Below, one piece after another: positions 32,849 to 41,051 of a DNA stretch of 64,000 bases. Location: the NCBI RefSeq assembly GCF_000495795.1, contig NZ_AWGD01000015.1, positions 1-64,000 on the forward strand, written 5' to 3'. The position numbers were made by a program, and so were the translations under genes. The DNA comes from Asticcacaulis sp. AC460. GTDB lineage: Bacteria > Pseudomonadota > Alphaproteobacteria > Caulobacterales > Caulobacteraceae. The notes beneath the pieces were generated by a model, which saw only the letters and a program-made list of their open reading frames with translations, made no database searches and had not been told where the DNA came from. Position 1 is the stretch's first letter; every line of letters begins with the position of its first letter.

Positions 32849-33888
32849 GATGCGGACGACGAGCTGGGGTCGGCCGGCGCCTGCATCGGGGTCAGGGCGT
32901 CATGCGCGGCCTTTTCCTTCTCAATCGCGGCGAACTCGTCCTGGGCCTTTTTGATTTCGGCCGCGTCGCCGGACTGCTGGGCGATCATCAGTTTGGTGGA
33001 GGCCTCCATCAGGCGCACCGGGATAAAGTGGCTGTTGTCACCCGGAATGAAACCGCCCAGGACCAGTGGCTTCAACACGTTGCGCTGGCGCTCGCCTTCG
33101 GCGCCCGGCGCCCGGCCGTAGGACAGGAAGAAGGAACGGAGCTTTTCCTTGACCACAGGGTCCAGGTCTTTGCGGTAGATGATCACGTCGTTAGGTAGCG
33201 GCTCCGGCGATTGCCAGATCACCTTGACCTTCTTGCGCAGGACCGGGTCACGGCTTTCGAGATCGACCAGGGCCGTGGTGTTGTTGGTGGCCGCATCCAG
33301 AACGCCGTTGGCGACGGCCTGGATGTTCTGGCCGTGGCCCTGGGTCAGCACGGTCTTGAAGCAGCTCTTGGGCTCGATCTTCTTCGGCACGAACAGGTAG
33401 TACAGGGGCGCCTGGGTGCCGGAGGTCGACTTGGCGTCGCCCATGCCGAAATTCAGGCTCTTGTCGCACTTCAACACGTCGTCGACCGTCAGTTTCGAGT
33501 CCGCCTTAGCGATGATGATCGAATAATAGCCCGCAAAACCCTCCGGGTAGATGGTTTCGGCAAAGACCTCGCCATCGGCGATGCGGATGGCGTCCAGACC
33601 CGGCACGTTCGAGAACCAGCCCGCCTGGACCTTCTTGAAACGCATGCCTTCGATCAGCGCCGTATAGTCCGGCGCGAAATACGGGTTGATCTCCAGGCCG
33701 GTCTGCTTGCGCATGTCGTCGAAGAACGGAGTCCACAGATCGTTCAGGGTCTGCGACTTTTCGACCGACAGGACCGAGAAATTGACGACCTGCTTGCCGC
33801 CGGCAGCGGGCTTGTCGCAGGCCGCAAGCGTGGCGCCCGCGGCGGCGAACAGTCCAGTCAGGACGGATTGGCGCGTAAATTGGGTCAT
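32845..33888 (-). CDS. phnD: Phosphonate/phosphite ABC transporter substrate-binding lipoprotein
   Basis: 347-aa periplasmic binding lipoprotein with lipobox LAAC in the first 25 residues (GATLAACDKPAAGG). The PhnD/PtxB-like domain shows FAPDYTALIEGMRFKKVQAG and GDAKSTSGTQAPLYYLF, the loop that contacts the phosphonate group. It delivers ligand to PhnE. There are 4-bp overlaps with phnC upstream and phnE downstream. No C-P lyase or phosphonatase gene is present in the window, so the ligand (phosphonate, phosphite or phosphate) is uncertain. Confidence 0.93.
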   Translation of the reverse strand: MTQFTRQSVLTGLFAAAGATLAACDKPAAGGKQVVNFSVLSVEKSQTLNDLWTPFFDDMRKQTGLEINPYFAPDYTALIEGMRFKKVQAGWFSNVPGLDAIRIADGEVFAETIYPEGFAGYYSIIIAKADSKLTVDDVLKCDKSLNFGMGDAKSTSGTQAPLYYLFVPKKIEPKSCFKTVLTQGHGQNIQAVANGVLDAATNNTTALVDLESRDPVLRKKVKVIWQSPEPLPNDVIIYRKDLDPVVKEKLRSFFLSYGRAPGAEGERQRNVLKPLVLGGFIPGDNSHFIPVRLMEASTKLMIAQQSGDAAEIKKAQDEFAAIEKEKAAHDALTPMQAPADPSSSSAS

Positions 33889-34706
33889 GCCTTGGCCTCT
33901 CCCCAGAAGGCGTCCTCGAACTCGGCGCCGTAAATGTTTTTCAGAGTTTCGTCGTCCAGTCCCGATGCCGGCCCGTCATAGACGACCTTGCCGTCCTTGA
34001 GCGCCAGAATGCGGTCGCAATAGAGTTTGGCGTAGTCAACCTGATGCAGGGTGACGATTACGCCCACTCCATTGTCTTTATTCAGATCGACCAGAAGCTT
34101 CATAACCTTGCGCGCCGTTACGGGGTCCAGCGAAGCTACGGGTTCGTCGGCCAGAACGATATCCGCCCCCTGCACGATGGCGCGGGCGATGGCGCCGCGT
34201 TGCTGCTGGCCGCCCGAAAGGGTGTTGGCGCGCTGGCCGGCGAACTGGGCGACACCGACATGGTCCAGTGCGCGCATGACGGTCTGTTTTTCTTCCGGAG
34301 TCCACATTCCGAACAGGCCGCGCAGGCCCGACACCTTGCCCAGGAAACCGAGCGCCGCATTGGTAAACAGCGACAGCCGGCCGACCAGGTTGAACTGCTG
34401 GGCAATCATGCCCATGCGCGAGCGGGTCGCACGGACATCGGAAGCCAGAGAACCATTCTTTTGCACCACCTTGCCCAGGACGGAGACGGTGCCATGGCCC
34501 CGGTCAATGGTGTGCAGGCCGGAAATCGAGCGCAGCAGGGTCGACTTGCCCGAACCCGACGGTCCGATCAGCGCCACGCGCTCAGGCTTGGTCATGACGA
34601 AGGAAACATTGTCGAGGGCTTTGAAAGTCGTTTTGCCGCCCGCGGCGGCTGCCTTGCGGGTGAAGGTCTTGCTGACCGATGTCACTTCGACGAGAGGCGC
34701 CGTCAT
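33885..34706 (-). CDS. phnC: Phosphonate/phosphite ABC transporter ATPase
   Basis: 273-aa ATPase with Walker A LIGPSGSGKSTLL, signature LSGGQQQRGAIARAIVQ, Walker B DIVLADEPVASLDP and H-loop VTLHQVDYA. It energises PhnE. I chose the ATG at 34706 (MTAPLVEVTSVSKTF) because the ABC domain starts here; the long in-frame extension upstream crosses a family A repeat and is not plausible. It is first in phnCDE; a Pho-box-like site lies about 60 bp upstream. Confidence 0.94.
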   Translation of the reverse strand: MTAPLVEVTSVSKTFTRKAAAAGGKTTFKALDNVSFVMTKPERVALIGPSGSGKSTLLRSISGLHTIDRGHGTVSVLGKVVQKNGSLASDVRATRSRMGMIAQQFNLVGRLSLFTNAALGFLGKVSGLRGLFGMWTPEEKQTVMRALDHVGVAQFAGQRANTLSGGQQQRGAIARAIVQGADIVLADEPVASLDPVTARKVMKLLVDLNKDNGVGVIVTLHQVDYAKLYCDRILALKDGKVVYDGPASGLDDETLKNIYGAEFEDAFWGEAKA

Positions 34707-34767
34707 CCACTCTACCCTTGGCCGTTGCTGGCGGCACGCATACCACTCATCCGCATACACGGACCTA

Positions 34768-34785
34768 ATGACAGTCATATTAACG
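34768..34785 (-). promoter_or_regulatory. Candidate Pho box upstream of phnC
   Basis: On the minus strand CGTTAAT-ATGA-CTGTCAT: one perfect CTGTCAT half-site, a 4-bp spacer and a second half matching 4 of 7. The position, 62 bp before phnC, suits PhoB activation. Confidence 0.4.
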
Positions 34786-34904
34786 ATTTGGCCGCAGGGC
34801 AATGGGGGAAAGTGCCGCGCACGGCAATTTTGTTGCGGCGCAGGAGCTGATTTGGCCTGTAATAATTCCCGGCTTGGGTGGCCGTTGCGCTGCATGACCT
34901 GCGC

Positions 34905-34975
34905 CAAGAAATCCCCCACCGTCTCATTTGCTTCCAGCAAATGATCCACCTCCCCGTATAACGGGGAGGGATTAA
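34905..34975. repeat. Family A palindromic intergenic repeat
   Basis: CCCCCACCGTCTCATTTG, then a TTTGCTTCCAGCAAA hairpin, then CTCCCCGTATAACGGGGAG. It lies between phnC and the GH5-like gene. Confidence 0.6.
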
Positions 34976-35034
34976 GTTGTTTAGATTGCTCATTTTTTTT
35001 AGCCTTAAACGGGGTGGGCAAAGGAAGGTCAAGC

Positions 35035-36156
35035 CTAATTGCCGCTGGTAGCATCGGTCAAGGCGCGCAGCAGGTCGATTTCCCTTTGCCGGTAAGGGGT
35101 GCCGTCGGCGCGGAACAGGTCGTGGAACCACACCACCGGCTCGCGATCCGTGTACGGATGGGCATAGGAATCCCACGGGAAACGCGTCTGGGTCTTGCCA
35201 TCGACCAGACCCCAATTGACCATGACGACCTTCTCGCGATGGCCCACCGGCAGGACGCCGTCGAGGGTCGAACCAGCGCTGCGGGCCAGGTATTCCGTAC
35301 AGAAGACCGGCCGGCCATAGGCCTTGAGCTGGGTTATGCGGTTTTCGACCTCTTCCGGCCAGCTATAGCTGTGGAAACTGATGATGTCGGACTGGGTGAG
35401 TTGGGTCTGCTGGATCGCGTTCAGTTTCGTCAGACCGCCCGGCGCCCAGTCGCCGCCATCATAGACGCCGCTGGTCAGGGGCTGGGTCGGATCGGCCGAA
35501 CGCGCCCAGTCGAAGACCTTGGGCAGGAGGTTGGTGACCAGGGCGCCCGCCCCGGCATGGTGCATGGTATCGGCGCCGCCGTCTTCGTGCGGTTCGTTCC
35601 ACACATCCCAGGCCAGGATGCGTTTGTCGTTGGCAAAGGCGCCGACCACGCCCTTCACATAGGCTTCGAACTGCGGATAGACCGCCGGATCCTTCAGCCG
35701 GTCGATGCCCGGGCTTTGCAGCCAGCCGGAATTGTGCAGGCCGGGTTTCGGCGCCGGTTGCTTCCCCAGCTTCGGGTGCGGATCCCAGCAGGAATCGAAC
35801 AGGACGAAGATGGTCTTGATATGGTGGCGGTCGGCGATGGCCAGGTAGGTTTCGATGCGCTGTTTGAAGCCGTCCGGATCGGCCGCCCACAGCATGTCGT
35901 GGAGATAGACGCGCATGGTGGTCATGCCGGCGCTTTCCGCCCAGCCCAGTTCCTGGTCGATCATTTGGGGGTTGAAGGTATCGGCCTGCCACATTTCCAG
36001 CTGGTTGATGGCGTCGCGCGGGATGTAGTTGGCGCCGGCGCGCCACGGTTCGCTGGCGTACCAGGTATTGGCCTGGGCCGGCGTCCATTGCGGCCGGGCT
36101 TGCGCCAGCGTGGGGCAGAGCAGCAGGCCGATGGCGACCAGAGAGATTAGACGCAT
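35035..36156 (-). CDS. Secreted GH5-like glycoside hydrolase
   Basis: 373-aa protein with a Sec signal peptide (RLISLVAIGLLLCPTLAQA) and a (beta/alpha)8 glycosidase domain. Acid/base Glu is in ILAWDVWNEPHE, nucleophile Glu in RPVFCTEYLAR. It is often annotated as cellulase-family or 1,4-beta-xylanase-like; the substrate is probably a plant beta-glycan but is not fixed by sequence. I chose the ATG at 36156, preceded by GGTGGA, over the ATG 12 nt upstream. It is divergent from a GH43 gene across 82 bp. Confidence 0.88.
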   Translation of the reverse strand: MRLISLVAIGLLLCPTLAQARPQWTPAQANTWYASEPWRAGANYIPRDAINQLEMWQADTFNPQMIDQELGWAESAGMTTMRVYLHDMLWAADPDGFKQRIETYLAIADRHHIKTIFVLFDSCWDPHPKLGKQPAPKPGLHNSGWLQSPGIDRLKDPAVYPQFEAYVKGVVGAFANDKRILAWDVWNEPHEDGGADTMHHAGAGALVTNLLPKVFDWARSADPTQPLTSGVYDGGDWAPGGLTKLNAIQQTQLTQSDIISFHSYSWPEEVENRITQLKAYGRPVFCTEYLARSAGSTLDGVLPVGHREKVVMVNWGLVDGKTQTRFPWDSYAHPYTDREPVVWFHDLFRADGTPYRQREIDLLRALTDATSGN

Positions 36157-36174
36157 GTTTCCACCCATGATGTT

Positions 36175-36204
36175 TTGACTTGGGGTTTTTATTTATCCTA
36201 CAAT
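36175..36204 (+). promoter_or_regulatory. Sigma-70-type promoter of the GH43 gene
   Basis: TTGACT (36175-36180), an 18-bp T-rich spacer and TACAAT (36199-36204), followed by a GAGGCG ribosome site just before the ATG at 36239. Confidence 0.7.
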
Positions 36205-36238
36205 CGCCGACAGATGCTGTCCATCATATGAGGCGACC

Positions 36239-37276
36239 ATGCGCAAACTGCTTATTCCACTGGTGTTTGCGTTCGCGGCCGGTGCTGCGCAGGCCGGTAA
36301 CCCCATCGTGCCAGGATGGTATGCCGATCCCGAGATCCGCATCTTCGACGGCAAGTACTGGATCTATCCGACCTATTCCAGCCACTTCGGCGAACCCGAT
36401 ACGTCGAAGAGTCTGACGGCCGGCCAAACGTGGCAGCGTGAACAGCCCGGCATCTGGTCGCCCTTCCTGGCGCAGACGTTTTTGAACGTCTTTTCTTCTG
36501 ATGATCTGGTTCACTGGAAGAAGCATTCGCATGCTTTGGACGTCAAGAATGTGGCGTGGGCGGCCTATGCGGTGTGGGCCCCCTCGGCCGTCGAGCATAA
36601 CGGCAAATATTATCTCTTCTTCGGCGCCAACGACATCAAGACCAACAACCAGATGGGCGGGATCGGCGTGGCGGTTTCCGATCGCCCAGAAGGTCCGTTC
36701 AGGGATGCGCTGGGCCGGCCGCTGATCGGTCAGATTCATAATGGCGCCCAGCCGATCGACCAGATGGTCTTCCGCGACGATGACGGTCAGTTTTACATGT
36801 ATTACGGCGGCTGGAAGCACTGCAATGTGGTCAAGCTGTCCAACGACCTGCTCAGCGTCGTGCCGTTTCCCGATGAGGAGCTGTATAAGGAGATCACGCC
36901 CGATCCCGCCTATGTCGAGGGTTCGTTCATGGTCAAGCGCAAGGGCGTCTACTATCTGATGTGGTCCGAAGGCGAATGGACCGGTCCGGATTACCGCGTC
37001 GCCTATGCCATGAGCACCTCACCGTTCGGTCCGTTCAAGCGGATCGGTACGGTCCTGGAACAGGATACACATATCGCGCGCGGCGCCGGGCACCACTCGG
37101 TTGTGAATATTCCGGGCACGGACGATTGGTATCTCGCCTATCATCGCAGGCCTTTGGATACGCAGGACGGCAATCAGCGCGAAGTGGCAATCGAGCACAT
37201 GTACTTCAATGAGGACGGGACGATCCGGCCGGTCGTGATGACCGATGAAGGTGTGGCGGCGCGGCCGTTGAAGTAA
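36239..37276 (+). CDS. Secreted GH43 family glycoside hydrolase
   Basis: 345-aa five-bladed propeller enzyme with a Sec signal peptide (RKLLIPLVFAFAAGAAQA). GH43 catalytic set: base Asp in PGWYADPEIRIFDGKYWIYP, pKa-modulating Asp in PIDQMVFRDDDGQFYMYYGG, acid Glu in DPAYVEGSFMVKRKGVYYL. The probable activity is beta-xylosidase or alpha-L-arabinofuranosidase on arabinoxylan side chains. With the divergent GH5-like gene it forms a small hemicellulose-use pair. Confidence 0.93.
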   Translation: MRKLLIPLVFAFAAGAAQAGNPIVPGWYADPEIRIFDGKYWIYPTYSSHFGEPDTSKSLTAGQTWQREQPGIWSPFLAQTFLNVFSSDDLVHWKKHSHALDVKNVAWAAYAVWAPSAVEHNGKYYLFFGANDIKTNNQMGGIGVAVSDRPEGPFRDALGRPLIGQIHNGAQPIDQMVFRDDDGQFYMYYGGWKHCNVVKLSNDLLSVVPFPDEELYKEITPDPAYVEGSFMVKRKGVYYLMWSEGEWTGPDYRVAYAMSTSPFGPFKRIGTVLEQDTHIARGAGHHSVVNIPGTDDWYLAYHRRPLDTQDGNQREVAIEHMYFNEDGTIRPVVMTDEGVAARPLK

Positions 37277-37286
37277 GCAAGAAAGA

Positions 37287-37346
37287 TACCCCTCCACCGC
37301 TTCGCGGTCCCCCTCCCCACTTCGTGGAGAGGAGGGCGCTTGGAAC
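37287..37346. repeat. Family A palindromic intergenic repeat
   Basis: CCCTCCACCGCTTCGCGG, CCCCCTCCCCAC, then TTCGTGGAGAGGAGGG. About 50 bp are identical to the copy at 63822-63871. It fills much of the 254-bp gap before the decarboxylase; the rest of that gap shows no gene. Confidence 0.75.
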
Positions 37347-37530
37347 TTCTATAGGCGATAGCCGGGAGACGGCGTAAAATCGTGATCGCCGCGGTCACAA
37401 AAAATCCCAAATAACTCTTTACATACGGACCTATATCACTATGTTCCCCGTTCTTCCGGCGGACCCCTAGAGTTCATTGTAACGCTGCTAACGCCGGTCT
37501 GGGTTTCAACACGAAAATCGGGGAACCGAA

Positions 37531-38802
37531 GTGGATCACATCACTTCCGCCCTGGACCTGGTCCGCAAGCAGCCACCGGAACGACCCGTCGCCCTCGTGC
37601 GCCGTCGTCCCGTTACAACTGCCGCGCATTGGTTCCAGCAAAACTTCAAAGGCGACGTCTTCTACGCCGTCAAAGCCAATCCGTCGCCCTGGGTGCTCGA
37701 AACCCTGTGGGCCGCCGGTGTGCGTTCGTTCGATGTCGCTTCGCTGAACGAGGTCGAGCTGGTCCGTTCGACCCTGCCGACCGCGCGCCTGGCCTTCATG
37801 CACCCGGTCAAGAGCCGCGTGTCGATCGCCCAGGCCTATTTCGATTTCGGCGTCCGCACCTTCAGCCTGGATACGCACGAGGAACTGCGCAAGATCCTCG
37901 ACGCCACCGGCGGCGCCAAGGACCTCAACCTGATTGTTCGCCTGGCGACCTCGGGCGAAGGGTCCAACCTGCCGCTGACCAACAAGTTCGGCGTTCAGGC
38001 CCACGATGCCCCGTCGCTGCTGATGGCGGCGCGCCAGGCGACCCAGGACCTGATGGGTGTCAGCTTCCACGTCGGTTCGCAGTGCATGCGCCCGACGGCC
38101 TATGCCGCCGCCATGGCCGCCGCGTCGCGCGCCCTGGTCCGCGCCGGCGTGTTTGCCGATGTCGTCGATGTCGGCGGTGGCTTCCCGTCGGTCTATCCCG
38201 GCATGGTGCCTCCGGCCCTGTCGGAATATATGGACGTCATCAACCGCGCCTTCGACGAAATGAAGGTGCACGAGGAAACCCAGCTGTGGGCCGAACCCGG
38301 CCGCGCTCTGGTCGCCGAGTCGACCTCAGTGCTGACCAAGGTCGAGCTGCGCAAGGGTGACGCCCTGTACCTGAACGACGGTTCCTACGGCAACCTGTTC
38401 GACGCGACTCATGCGAAATGGCCTTTCCCGGTGCGCCTGCATCGTCAGGACGAGGCTGAGACGGATACGCTGAAGCCGTTCCGCTTCTACGGCCCGACCT
38501 GCGACTCGATCGACTCCATGCCGGGGCCGTTCTGGCTGCCGGATGACGTCAACGAAGGCGACTATGTCGAAATCGGCATGCTGGGCGCCTATGGCGTGAC
38601 CATGGGCACGCGCTTCAACGGCTATGGCGAGACCGAAACAGTGTTCCTGGATGACGCGCCGATGGCGTCGCTGTTCGGCCTGGGGCCGCGCAGCGTCAAT
38701 TATCCGCGCGCCTTCGATGCCGTCGAGGAGAACAAGGTGGTGCGCCTGAACCGTCCCAAGGGCGGCAAGCGCGGCAAGAAGCGGGTCAAGGCGAAAGCCT
38801 GA
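37531..38802 (+). CDS. Type III PLP-dependent decarboxylase (ornithine decarboxylase-like)
   Basis: 423-aa alanine-racemase-fold decarboxylase. The PLP lysine is in VFYAVKANPSPWVL, the glycine-rich phosphate loop in DVGGGFPSVYPG, and the active-site Cys in FYGPTCDSIDSMPGPFWLP. By family it converts ornithine (perhaps lysine) to putrescine/cadaverine in the cytoplasm. A Lys/Arg-rich tail of about 20 residues (PKGGKRGKKRVKAKA) follows the domain. The start is GTG at 37531 after GGGGAA. Confidence 0.9.
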   Translation: MDHITSALDLVRKQPPERPVALVRRRPVTTAAHWFQQNFKGDVFYAVKANPSPWVLETLWAAGVRSFDVASLNEVELVRSTLPTARLAFMHPVKSRVSIAQAYFDFGVRTFSLDTHEELRKILDATGGAKDLNLIVRLATSGEGSNLPLTNKFGVQAHDAPSLLMAARQATQDLMGVSFHVGSQCMRPTAYAAAMAAASRALVRAGVFADVVDVGGGFPSVYPGMVPPALSEYMDVINRAFDEMKVHEETQLWAEPGRALVAESTSVLTKVELRKGDALYLNDGSYGNLFDATHAKWPFPVRLHRQDEAETDTLKPFRFYGPTCDSIDSMPGPFWLPDDVNEGDYVEIGMLGAYGVTMGTRFNGYGETETVFLDDAPMASLFGLGPRSVNYPRAFDAVEENKVVRLNRPKGGKRGKKRVKAKA

Positions 38803-38897
38803 GGTTTTGCCTCACGGCCTTGTGTAGGGTTGCTGACTGTTTCTGGTGGGAGGGGTGGCCTAAGACAGGCCGCAACCTGACCGAAGGAGACGCGGCA

Positions 38898-39248
38898 ATG
38901 ACCACCTATATCGACGGCTTTCTGATCCCCATCCCCACCGCCAACAAGGAAAAGTACAAGGCCGGTTCGAAGGTCTATAACGACCTTGCCAAGGCCAATG
39001 GCGCCCTGCGCATCGTCGAATGCTGGGGCGACGAGGTGCCCGACGGCAAGGTGACCTCATTCCCGATGGCCGTGAAGCTGGAACCCGGCGAGACGGTTTT
39101 GTTTTCCTGGGTCGAATGGCCCGACAAGGCCACCCGCGACGCCGGCAACAAGAAGATGATGGAAGACCCGGCCATGGCCAGCATGGAGATGCCCTTCGAC
39201 GGCAAGCGCCTGATCATGGGCGGCTTCGAAGTCCTGGCTGAGTACTAA
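38898..39248 (+). CDS. DUF1428 family protein
   Basis: 116-aa soluble protein resembling E. coli YbaA, a ferredoxin-like dimeric alpha/beta-barrel fold of unknown function. Visible signature: TYIDGFLIPIPTANKEKYK, VECWGDEVPDGKVTSFPMAV, FSWVEWPDKATRDAGNKKMM, PFDGKRLIMGGFE. An ideal AAGGAGA site lies 7 nt before the ATG at 38898. It follows the decarboxylase by 95 bp on the same strand and may be read from its own promoter. Confidence 0.93.
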   Translation: MTTYIDGFLIPIPTANKEKYKAGSKVYNDLAKANGALRIVECWGDEVPDGKVTSFPMAVKLEPGETVLFSWVEWPDKATRDAGNKKMMEDPAMASMEMPFDGKRLIMGGFEVLAEY

Positions 39249-39275
39249 ACATCGAAGCTGAGGGAGCGCCGGAAG

Positions 39276-39372
39276 AAAGTCGCCCCACCACCGCACCTCA
39301 CTCGCTGGCGACCTGCGGTCTGGCTCGCTCGAGCGGTCCCCCTCCCCACGCGAAGAGCGCGGGGAGGTATCA
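39276..39372. repeat. Family A palindromic intergenic repeat
   Basis: Starts GAAAGTCGCCCC like the copy at 9178, includes GGTCCCCCTCCCCACGCG and closes GCGGGGAGGTATCA. An inner CTCGCTGGCGACCTGCGGTC stretch is not shared with the short copies. Confidence 0.65.
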
Positions 39373-39377
39373 TTTGA

Positions 39378-40883
39378 TTAAGCCACTGCCGGGCAGTTCT
39401 GCTGTACGAAGGCGGCGTGGTCCGGCAATCCGGCAACCGTCCGATCCAGGATGACGCGCAGGTTCTTCATGAAATCGGTCAGGTCATCCTCGCCGATGGC
39501 ATGGGCCAGGGGCGCCGCGGCACCCGGCATGATCCCCTGGCCGATCAGGACCTGGGCCCAGTTGGTGTCCCTGAACAGGTCGTCTTCCTCGATCAGCAGC
39601 CGGCCGTGCTGGCGGAAATAGTCTATCTTGTGCGCCAGGGTGTCGGGAATATCCATCGTCCGGCAATACTCCCAGAACGGCGTGTCGCTGCGGGTCGTCG
39701 CCTTGTAATGCAGCACCAGGAAGTCGCGGATCAGCTCATATTCATGCGCCGTCTGACGGTTATATTCAGCGATTTCCAGCGGATTGAAGCGCTTGTCCGG
39801 GAATAGCCGCAGGAACCGGGTCATGCCCGACTGCACCAGGTGGATGCTGGTCGATTCCAGCGGCTCCATAAAGCCTGACGCCAGGCCCAGGGAGAGGCAG
39901 TTCTTGACCCACGATTCCTTGCGCCGGCCGGTGACGAACTTCAGAATCCGAGGTTCCGCCAGATTCTCACCGGTGACGTTCGCCAGAAGGATCTGCGTCG
40001 CCTCATCGTCGCTCATATACTGGCTGCAGAAGACATGGCCGTTACCGACGCGATGCTGCAACGGGATGCGCCACTGCCAGCCGGCGCTGTGGGCGCGCGC
40101 CTGGGTATAGGGTTTCAGCGGCCCGACCGAGGTCGTCGGCAGGGCCACCGCCCGGTCGCAAGGTAGCCAGTGCTGCCAGTTGTTGTAACCGGCCTTCAGG
40201 GCGTCCTCGATCAGCACGCCGCGGAAGCCCGAGCAGTCGATGAACATCTCGCCTTCAACCACCTGGCCGCTTTGCAGGGTCAGGGATTCGATAAACCCGT
40301 CCTCGGCGCGCAGGTTGACGCCCGAGACCTTGCCTTCGATGCGCGTGACGCCGGAATTTTCGCAACCGATACGCAGGAACTGCGCCATCAGGCCGGCGTC
40401 GAAATGGAAGGCGTAGTCCATCCCATCCATCGAGGTGTTGGGCACCTGCTTGAGACGGCCGAAACGGTTTTGCTTTGCCGCCAGCGCCGTCAGGGAATAA
40501 TCCCACAGATGGACGTTATGGCCGCGCAGGCGCTGTGCCAGCCAGTACTGGTAAAAGGGCAGGATGCCCAGGGGCTGGCCCGGCGCGCCGAAGGCGTGGA
40601 TATAGCTGTGATCTTTGGCGTACCAGTCGATGAATTCGATGCCCAGCTTGAACGTGCCGTGGACCCGCGACAGGAACTGGTTCTCGTCGATGCCGAGAAA
40701 GGTCAACAGCTTGGTGAGCGGCGGGATGGTCGCCTCGCCGACGCCGACGGTGCCGATCTCGTCGGATTCAACCACGGTGATGGCGATGTTGCGGCCCCAG
40801 GTCTTGGCCAGCATGGCCGCGCTCAACCAGCCGGCGGTGCCGCCGCCCAGGATGACAACCTTTTTGATCAGATGTTCACTCAT
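39378..40883 (-). CDS. Flavin-dependent tryptophan halogenase family protein
   Basis: 501-aa FADH2-dependent halogenase-family protein. GGGTAGWLSA (residues 13-22) binds FAD; VGEATIPP follows. The catalytic lysine that carries the hypohalous intermediate is K79 in HGTFKLGIEFIDW, the same number as in PrnA. WQWRIP (269-274) is the halogenase WxWxIP motif, and GFMEPLEST holds the matching Glu (E340). All key residues are intact. It follows the TonB receptor gene, after a terminator. The substrate is unknown; such genes beside TonB receptors in Caulobacteraceae need not act on free tryptophan. Confidence 0.92.
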   Translation of the reverse strand: MSEHLIKKVVILGGGTAGWLSAAMLAKTWGRNIAITVVESDEIGTVGVGEATIPPLTKLLTFLGIDENQFLSRVHGTFKLGIEFIDWYAKDHSYIHAFGAPGQPLGILPFYQYWLAQRLRGHNVHLWDYSLTALAAKQNRFGRLKQVPNTSMDGMDYAFHFDAGLMAQFLRIGCENSGVTRIEGKVSGVNLRAEDGFIESLTLQSGQVVEGEMFIDCSGFRGVLIEDALKAGYNNWQHWLPCDRAVALPTTSVGPLKPYTQARAHSAGWQWRIPLQHRVGNGHVFCSQYMSDDEATQILLANVTGENLAEPRILKFVTGRRKESWVKNCLSLGLASGFMEPLESTSIHLVQSGMTRFLRLFPDKRFNPLEIAEYNRQTAHEYELIRDFLVLHYKATTRSDTPFWEYCRTMDIPDTLAHKIDYFRQHGRLLIEEDDLFRDTNWAQVLIGQGIMPGAAAPLAHAIGEDDLTDFMKNLRVILDRTVAGLPDHAAFVQQNCPAVA

Positions 40884-41001
40884 AAGACAGCCCGGGCCTC
40901 AAAAGGTGGAAGGTCACTTTTCACGAGGTGTTGCAAAAAGCCAGAGCCTCTGCAGGATTCTGGCCGTGAATACGATTACTTGATGGATCTCGCACAAAAA
41001 A

Positions 41002-41030
41002 ACACCTGCCGGTCGCAAACCGGCAGGTGT
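41002..41030 (-). terminator. Terminator between the TonB receptor and halogenase genes
   Basis: A perfect 12-bp stem (41002-41013 with 41019-41030), a 5-nt loop and a run of seven to eight T on the minus strand (A at 40995-41002). The halogenase therefore depends on readthrough or on its own promoter in 40884-41000. Confidence 0.9.
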
Positions 41031-41051
41031 CATTATCAAATCCGGATCGGC

